The notes under the pieces: generated by a model | Databases searched by the model: none | Seen by the model: the letters and a program-made list of their open reading frames with translations, nothing else | Told to the model about the DNA's origin: nothing | Shown here: in pieces, positions 22,683 through 26,280 of the stretch | Layout of the letters: the number at the start of each line of letters is the position of its first letter | Position numbering within the stretch: the first letter of the stretch is position 1 | Program-made: the position numbers and the translations under genes | Assembly (NCBI GenBank): GCA_035509415.1 | Contig: DATJLQ010000140.1 | Location: forward strand, 1-26,280 | Length of the DNA: 26,280 bases | Reading direction: 5' to 3' | DNA from: DATJLQ01 sp035509415 | Lineage (GTDB): Bacteria > Pseudomonadota > Alphaproteobacteria > JACZXZ01

Positions 22683-23276
22683 ATGAGCGAGGCGGGTCCA
22701 GTGCAAGTCGGCGGCGAGGGCACGACCCGGTTTCCCCCCTGCGCGTTGTGGGACTTCGCGGTCGCGCTCTACGGCAAGCCGGGCTGCGCCCCCGCCTGCC
22801 TCTCGCTCCAGGCGCGCCGCGGCGCCGACGTGAACCTGCTGCTGTTCGCCTTGTGGGCCGGGGCGAGCGGGCGCGGGCGCCTGGCCCCCGAAGCGCTCGC
22901 GCGCGCCGCGGAATCGGTCGCGCCGTGGCATGGGAAGATCGTCCGCAGCCTGCGCGCTGCGCGCGACGCCCTGAAGTGCCAGACTTTCCCGGCCGAGCCC
23001 ACGCTCGCCCAAAATCTGCGCCGGCGCATCCTGGCCCTCGAGCTCGAGGCGGAGCATATCGAGGCGCTGATCCTGGCAAGCTTGGCACCGCCGCCGGCCG
23101 AGCCGCCAGCACCCGCCGAGCGCCGCGCGCGCGATGGGCTCTTCAACATGCGCGCCTATCTCGCGACCCTGGGCCCGGGCCGGGACGCCCAGGACTGGGC
23201 CGACATCCTTGCCTTGCTCGCCGGGGCGTTTCCCGAGCTCGATGCCGCGGCACTCGGCGCCCCGATCGAGTCCTGA
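22683..23276 (+). CDS. TIGR02444 family protein of unknown function
   Basis: This 197-residue cytoplasmic protein resembles the TIGR02444 family. ALWDFAVALYGKPG (21-34) is followed by ACLSLQ and NLLLFALWAG (51-60), then a helical region with APWHGKIVRSLRAARDALK. No biochemical role is established for this family. GGGGAGG lies 4 bases before the ATG. The C-terminal 50 residues are Ala/Pro-rich and variable in appearance. It is divergent from the first DUF465 gene and 221 bases upstream of the second, in the same direction. Confidence 0.85.
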   Translation: MSEAGPVQVGGEGTTRFPPCALWDFAVALYGKPGCAPACLSLQARRGADVNLLLFALWAGASGRGRLAPEALARAAESVAPWHGKIVRSLRAARDALKCQTFPAEPTLAQNLRRRILALELEAEHIEALILASLAPPPAEPPAPAERRARDGLFNMRAYLATLGPGRDAQDWADILALLAGAFPELDAAALGAPIES

Positions 23277-23497
23277 CGCCGCCCCGCGGCCGAGCCGCCG
23301 CATTTTTCGCGCTTGCGGGAATTCAAACGCCTGAGACGGCGCTCGTGACATCGCGCCCGGCCTGGAATCGAGCCTCTGGCACCGGCCCCGAAACGGGCGT
23401 AGCATTTTCGATGCCGGCCCCGGTCGACGGTTCGTGGGTCGTCCGGCGGTCGCGTCTCGGTCGGATGAGCTGGTCTCTTTTAGAAAGGAGGCGTCCG

Positions 23498-23665
23498 GTG
23501 AATCTTGCAGAACGGATCGATTCCCTGAAAGCCAAGCACGCGGCGCTCGATGCCGCGATCCATGACGAAGAAACCCGCCCCCTCCCCGACGTCGCCAGGC
23601 TCCACGACCTCAAGCGACAAAAGCTCAAGATCAAGGACGAGATCGAGTTCATGACCCGGCACTAG
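23498..23665 (+). CDS. DUF465 small protein, GTG start
   Basis: This 55-residue helical protein reads MNLAERIDSLKAKHAALDAA, with HDLKRQKLKIKDEIEF at its C-terminus, the DUF465 pattern. The start codon is GTG at 23498, with AGAAAGGAGG 6 bases upstream, a near-perfect ribosome site. A longer frame is open upstream but has no start with comparable support. A terminator follows at 23715. The 221 bases before it hold no other gene that I can see. Role unknown. Confidence 0.87.
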   Translation: MNLAERIDSLKAKHAALDAAIHDEETRPLPDVARLHDLKRQKLKIKDEIEFMTRH

Positions 23666-23714
23666 CCGAGGCGCTCTCTCGCGGCCGGCCGCGCGGCCGG
23701 ACCGTTTGCGACAA

Positions 23715-23770
23715 TGCCGCCCCGACGCCTTCTCGACCGAAGGCGCCACGTTGGGCGGCAATGTTTTTTT
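23715..23770 (+). terminator. Branched rho-independent terminator after the second DUF465 gene
   Basis: TGCCGCCC (23715-23722) pairs with GGGCGGCA (23753-23760). Inside is a second stem, GCCTTC with GAAGGC. T7 follows at 23764-23770. It also marks the border between the GC-rich backbone and the AT-rich gene to its right. Confidence 0.8.
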
Positions 23771-23815
23771 AGAAGTTACAGAATGACTCTGAGGCGTAAT
23801 CTTCTTTTTTAGATC

Positions 23816-23833
23816 GTCTTTGTATACAAAGAC
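23816..23833. promoter_or_regulatory. Perfect 18-bp palindrome after the AT-rich membrane protein gene
   Basis: GTCTTTGTATACAAAGAC is its own reverse complement. It begins 7 bases past the stop of the minus-strand gene at 23840. As RNA it would fold as a 7-bp stem with a 4-base loop, but no U-run follows on the minus strand and only ATTTATT on the plus strand. It may be a poor terminator, a binding site for a dimeric protein, or a recombination site. Confidence 0.5.
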
Positions 23834-23839
23834 ATTTAT

Positions 23840-25102
23840 TCAGTTGGCCTTTTTACCAATTACGAGTCCTGTGTATAGGACTTCATTGCTGCCTGTTTTA
23901 GTGGCTTCCGATTTTACATTGTCAAATGTGAGTATTCGCCATTCAGCTGGTGATATCTGAATCTCTGGATTCCCACCAACGTGCGGTACGCGAAATCCCT
24001 TAGCTACTAGCGTTTCGTTGATAAGTTTCTCATGTAAATCGCCGCGTAGCTCATCCCAAGCACGAGTGAGTTCATTCGACGCAAAGTCGTAGCGTTTAGC
24101 GTACACTTCCAGGCGACGCCGGTGCGCCTCGTATTCTTTCATCTCGATTGAATTATCTGGGATATTCCCGTTAGGAAATTTATTCCTTATCGCGGCAATT
24201 GCGTCTTCCGCTTCACGTCCCTTTAAATATGCCTCCTCAAGTTTGTTACTCCATTTGTCCCGAATATCAATCAGATCGCGTTTGGCAAAATCCTCGACAG
24301 CTGCCGGCCCCGACCTCCACTCCCCTGATATGAGCGAATATGTCGTCAAATTGGAAGACGGCGAGCTCAGACTCTGGAGCCGGAGACGGCCATCTTCATC
24401 TATCCAAAGACAGCAATGTGCTTCGTCGTAAATGCCGTCTGGCGTAGCGGCCCGCAATCTAATGTTATAGGAGCCGATGGGTACGTTTCCCACGGTTCCG
24501 CTGTTTATGTACCCACCAACAGTTGGCACAATTAAGTGAATATATTGACCTGACGCCACATTGCCACGACCTTCGTTGTAAGCCGCTATAGCAACGTAAA
24601 CGGAATTCTGCGGCGGGATCGTGATGTGATCGCGTAGCAAATAGCGATTAGAATAACCGGTAACCGGCGAGATCTCTTCAATCGTCAGTTTGCATTCAGT
24701 TACAATTCTTTCGGAGTTATTTAGGAGGCTTATGTTAACCGTGCGAGTCACACCAGTCTGTGCGTAAGTCGTCGTTGTCTCATAGGGTTGATCGGTTCCA
24801 AATCCAATTTGTAAGGGCCTGTGCGGGTTTCCTGACAGTGATGGCCCGGAGCCATGAAAAAATGTGGCGCTCGCCCAAAATGCAGCCCAGATAATCAGCA
24901 CGGCCAAAACAAAAGGCGGAGCATTTGAAATGATCCAGCTTGCTACGGATTCTTCCTTTATCCCAAAGAAAACTTCGGCCCATCGGACGGCCGAAGTGTA
25001 AAAAAGTCCCCCTCCAATTGTCGAAATGATCCATTTGAAGGCGACCGTGAGCAGAGCGGAGAGGCCAAATCCAATTGCAGGTTTTATCGCTTTACTATTC
25101 AT
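23840..25102 (-). CDS. Two-helix membrane protein with a beta-rich middle domain, unknown
   Basis: This 420-residue protein has two N-terminal hydrophobic segments (about 9-35 and 54-82). Residues 97-246 form a likely Ig-like beta sandwich (TVNISLLNNSE, CKLTIEEI, NSVYVAIAAYNEG, SYNIRLRAATPDG, CCLWIDEDGRL). A charged helical region (about 265-370) and a short beta-rich tail follow. I do not recognise the family. The hydrophobic hairpin would place both soluble parts on the same side of the membrane, probably the cytoplasm. The ATG at 25102 has only a weak ribosome site. The gene is much AT-richer than its neighbours and sits alone between a GC-rich terminator and an acyl-CoA ligase, which suggests acquisition. 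Confidence 0.82.
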   Translation of the reverse strand: MNSKAIKPAIGFGLSALLTVAFKWIISTIGGGLFYTSAVRWAEVFFGIKEESVASWIISNAPPFVLAVLIIWAAFWASATFFHGSGPSLSGNPHRPLQIGFGTDQPYETTTTYAQTGVTRTVNISLLNNSERIVTECKLTIEEISPVTGYSNRYLLRDHITIPPQNSVYVAIAAYNEGRGNVASGQYIHLIVPTVGGYINSGTVGNVPIGSYNIRLRAATPDGIYDEAHCCLWIDEDGRLRLQSLSSPSSNLTTYSLISGEWRSGPAAVEDFAKRDLIDIRDKWSNKLEEAYLKGREAEDAIAAIRNKFPNGNIPDNSIEMKEYEAHRRRLEVYAKRYDFASNELTRAWDELRGDLHEKLINETLVAKGFRVPHVGGNPEIQISPAEWRILTFDNVKSEATKTGSNEVLYTGLVIGKKAN

Positions 25103-25143
25103 AAGATTGACCGAGACATTCCAAGGCTGCAGAAGCCAGTAGG

Positions 25144-25149
25144 ATTATA
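25144..25149 (-). promoter_or_regulatory. Perfect TATAAT -10 upstream of the membrane protein gene
   Basis: TATAAT on the minus strand lies about 42 bases before the ATG at 25102, just after the ligase stop (25159). The hexamer 17 bases further upstream is AGGGGA, a poor -35, so activation or a different sigma factor would be needed. Confidence 0.4.
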
Positions 25150-25158
25150 GTCGGCCCG

Positions 25159-26280
25159 CTAGCCGATCCCCTTGGCACTTTCGCGCAGCACGTATTTCTG
25201 CACCTTGCCGGTCGAGGTCTTGGGCAGCGGGCCGAACACGACCGTGCGCGGCGCCTTGAAGTGCGCCATGTTCGCGCGGCAGAACTCGATGATCTCCTCT
25301 GCGGTCGCCTTGGCCCCCGGCTTCAAGGTCACGAACGCGCAAGGGCTTTCGCCCCATTTCTCGTCGGGCCGCGCCACCACCGCCGCCTCGAGCACGGCCG
25401 GGTGCCGGTAAAGCGCTTGCTCGACCTCGATGGTCGAGATGTTCTCGCCGCCCGAGATGATGATGTCCTTGGAGCGGTCCTTGAGGTCGATGTAGCCGTC
25501 GGGATGCCAGACGCCGAGGTCGCCGGTGTGAAACCAGCCGCCTTGGAACGCCTCCTGCGTCGCCTGCGGGTTCTTGAGATAGCCCTTCATGACGATGTTG
25601 CCGCGCATCATCACCTCGCCCATGGTTTGGGCGTCGCGCGGCACGGGCTCGAGCGTCTCGGGGTGCGCCACCATGAGCCCGTCGAGCACGTGGTAGCGCA
25701 CGCCCTGGCGCGATTTGAGCGCCGCCTGCTCGGCCGCCGGCAGCGCCGACCACTCGTCCTTCCAGTCGCACACGACCGCGGGCCCATAGACCTCGGTCAG
25801 GCCGTAGACGTGGGTCACGTGGAATCCCTGGCGCTCGATCGCCTCGAGCACGGCGGGAGGCGGCGGCGCCGCCGCGGTCATGATCTCGACCGGGCCGGGG
25901 AGCGGTTTCCGCTCCGCCTCGGTCGCGTTGATGAGGAAGCCGAGCACGATAGGCGCGCCGCAGAGATGGGTCACGCCGTGGCGCGCGATCGCATCGAAGA
26001 TCGAGCGCGCATCGACCCGGCGCAGGCAAACGTGGGTGCCCGCAAGCGCCGTGATCGTCCAGGGGAAGCACCAGCCGTTGCAATGGAACATCGGCAGGGT
26101 CCAGAGATAGACGGGATGGCGCTTCAGGCCCCAAACCAAAATGTTGCCGAGCGCGTTCAGATACGCGCCGCGATGGTGATAGACGACCCCCTTCGGATTG
26201 CCCGTGGTGCCCGAGGTGTAGTTGAGGGCGATCGCCTGCCACTCGTCCGCGGGCGGCGTCCAGCGGAAATCCGCGTCGCC
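25159..26280 (-). CDS. Acyl-CoA synthetase (AMP-forming), N-terminus beyond the right edge
   Basis: The frame is open to the window edge and gives the last 373 residues of an ANL ligase, roughly two thirds of the usual 540. The phosphate loop YTSGTTGNPKG is at 26220-26188. It is followed by PMFHCNGWCFPW, YGLTEVYGPAV, HTGDLG, DRSKDIIISGGENIS and a C-terminal catalytic lysine region PKTSTGKVQKY. The HCNGWCFPW and GLTEVYGP blocks suit the medium-chain or methylmercaptopropionate (DmdB-like) branch rather than the long-chain FadD branch at 5894. The substrate cannot be fixed from sequence. An internal ATG at 26139 is not the start, since essential motifs lie before it. Confidence 0.93.
   Translation of the reverse strand, partial: GDADFRWTPPADEWQAIALNYTSGTTGNPKGVVYHHRGAYLNALGNILVWGLKRHPVYLWTLPMFHCNGWCFPWTITALAGTHVCLRRVDARSIFDAIARHGVTHLCGAPIVLGFLINATEAERKPLPGPVEIMTAAAPPPPAVLEAIERQGFHVTHVYGLTEVYGPAVVCDWKDEWSALPAAEQAALKSRQGVRYHVLDGLMVAHPETLEPVPRDAQTMGEVMMRGNIVMKGYLKNPQATQEAFQGGWFHTGDLGVWHPDGYIDLKDRSKDIIISGGENISTIEVEQALYRHPAVLEAAVVARPDEKWGESPCAFVTLKPGAKATAEEIIEFCRANMAHFKAPRTVVFGPLPKTSTGKVQKYVLRESAKGIG

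Noticed and set aside
4150..25102. CBASS-like or other known defence operon using the TIR-like, patatin and membrane proteins
   Set aside because: No nucleotidyltransferase (cyclase), SAVED, Cap2/Cap3, STAND or helicase gene is present, and the candidates are scattered between housekeeping genes on different strands.

Overview
The window looks like chromosome of a high-GC alphaproteobacterium, probably Rhodospirillales-like or Rhizobiales-like. The evidence is gene content: a single-chain fused indolepyruvate ferredoxin oxidoreductase, a three-piece proton-translocating transhydrogenase (pntAA-pntAB-pntB), a COQ9 ('rpsU-divergent') protein, a basic-tailed S21, purE-purK, DUF465 (YdcH-like) proteins and a TIGR02444-type protein. 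Most of the DNA is strongly GC-rich. Three stretches are clearly AT-richer and look acquired: the left edge (1-270), 4080-5115 and 23770-25150. I see no tRNA, rRNA, CRISPR array, transposase or integrase.

Layout, left to right. (i) 1-175: truncated small minus-strand gene of unknown function. (ii) 275-3769: fused indolepyruvate oxidoreductase (-). (iii) 4150-5079: isolated AT-rich gene with a TIR-like N-terminus and a beta-rich C-terminus (+). (iv) 5118-7678: a likely two-gene unit (-), long-chain acyl-CoA synthetase then a solute-binding-fold protein without a signal peptide. (v) 7824-11068: oligoendopeptidase F and an ABC1 (UbiB-family) kinase, overlapping by one base (+). (vi) 11193-14190: pntAA-pntAB-pntB (+), ending in a 19-bp tandem repeat that includes the pntB stop codon. 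(vii) 14281-14680: rpsU (-) with its promoter and a strong terminator. (viii) 14781-18609: a lipoprotein gene followed by a large polytopic patatin-like phospholipase (-), behind a good sigma70-type promoter. (ix) 18968-20196: peptide deformylase and a COQ9-family protein, overlapping by ATGA (+). (x) 20353-22001: purE-purK (-), flanked by two palindromic dispersed repeats. (xi) 22265-23665: two DUF465 small proteins flanking a TIGR02444-type gene. (xii) 23840-25102: an AT-rich gene for a two-helix membrane protein with a beta-sandwich-like middle. (xiii) 25159-26280: a second acyl-CoA/AMP ligase, cut by the right edge.

Most genes serve central metabolism: aryl pyruvate oxidation, fatty acid activation, NADPH supply, ubiquinone biosynthesis, purine synthesis, peptide turnover and N-terminal processing. 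The accessory content with least known function is the TIR-like gene, the lipoprotein-patatin pair lying between the normally adjacent divergent genes rpsU and COQ9, and the two-helix membrane protein. None sits beside a recognisable partner (cyclase, STAND ATPase, toxin-antitoxin), so a new defence or envelope system is possible but not shown by the sequence.
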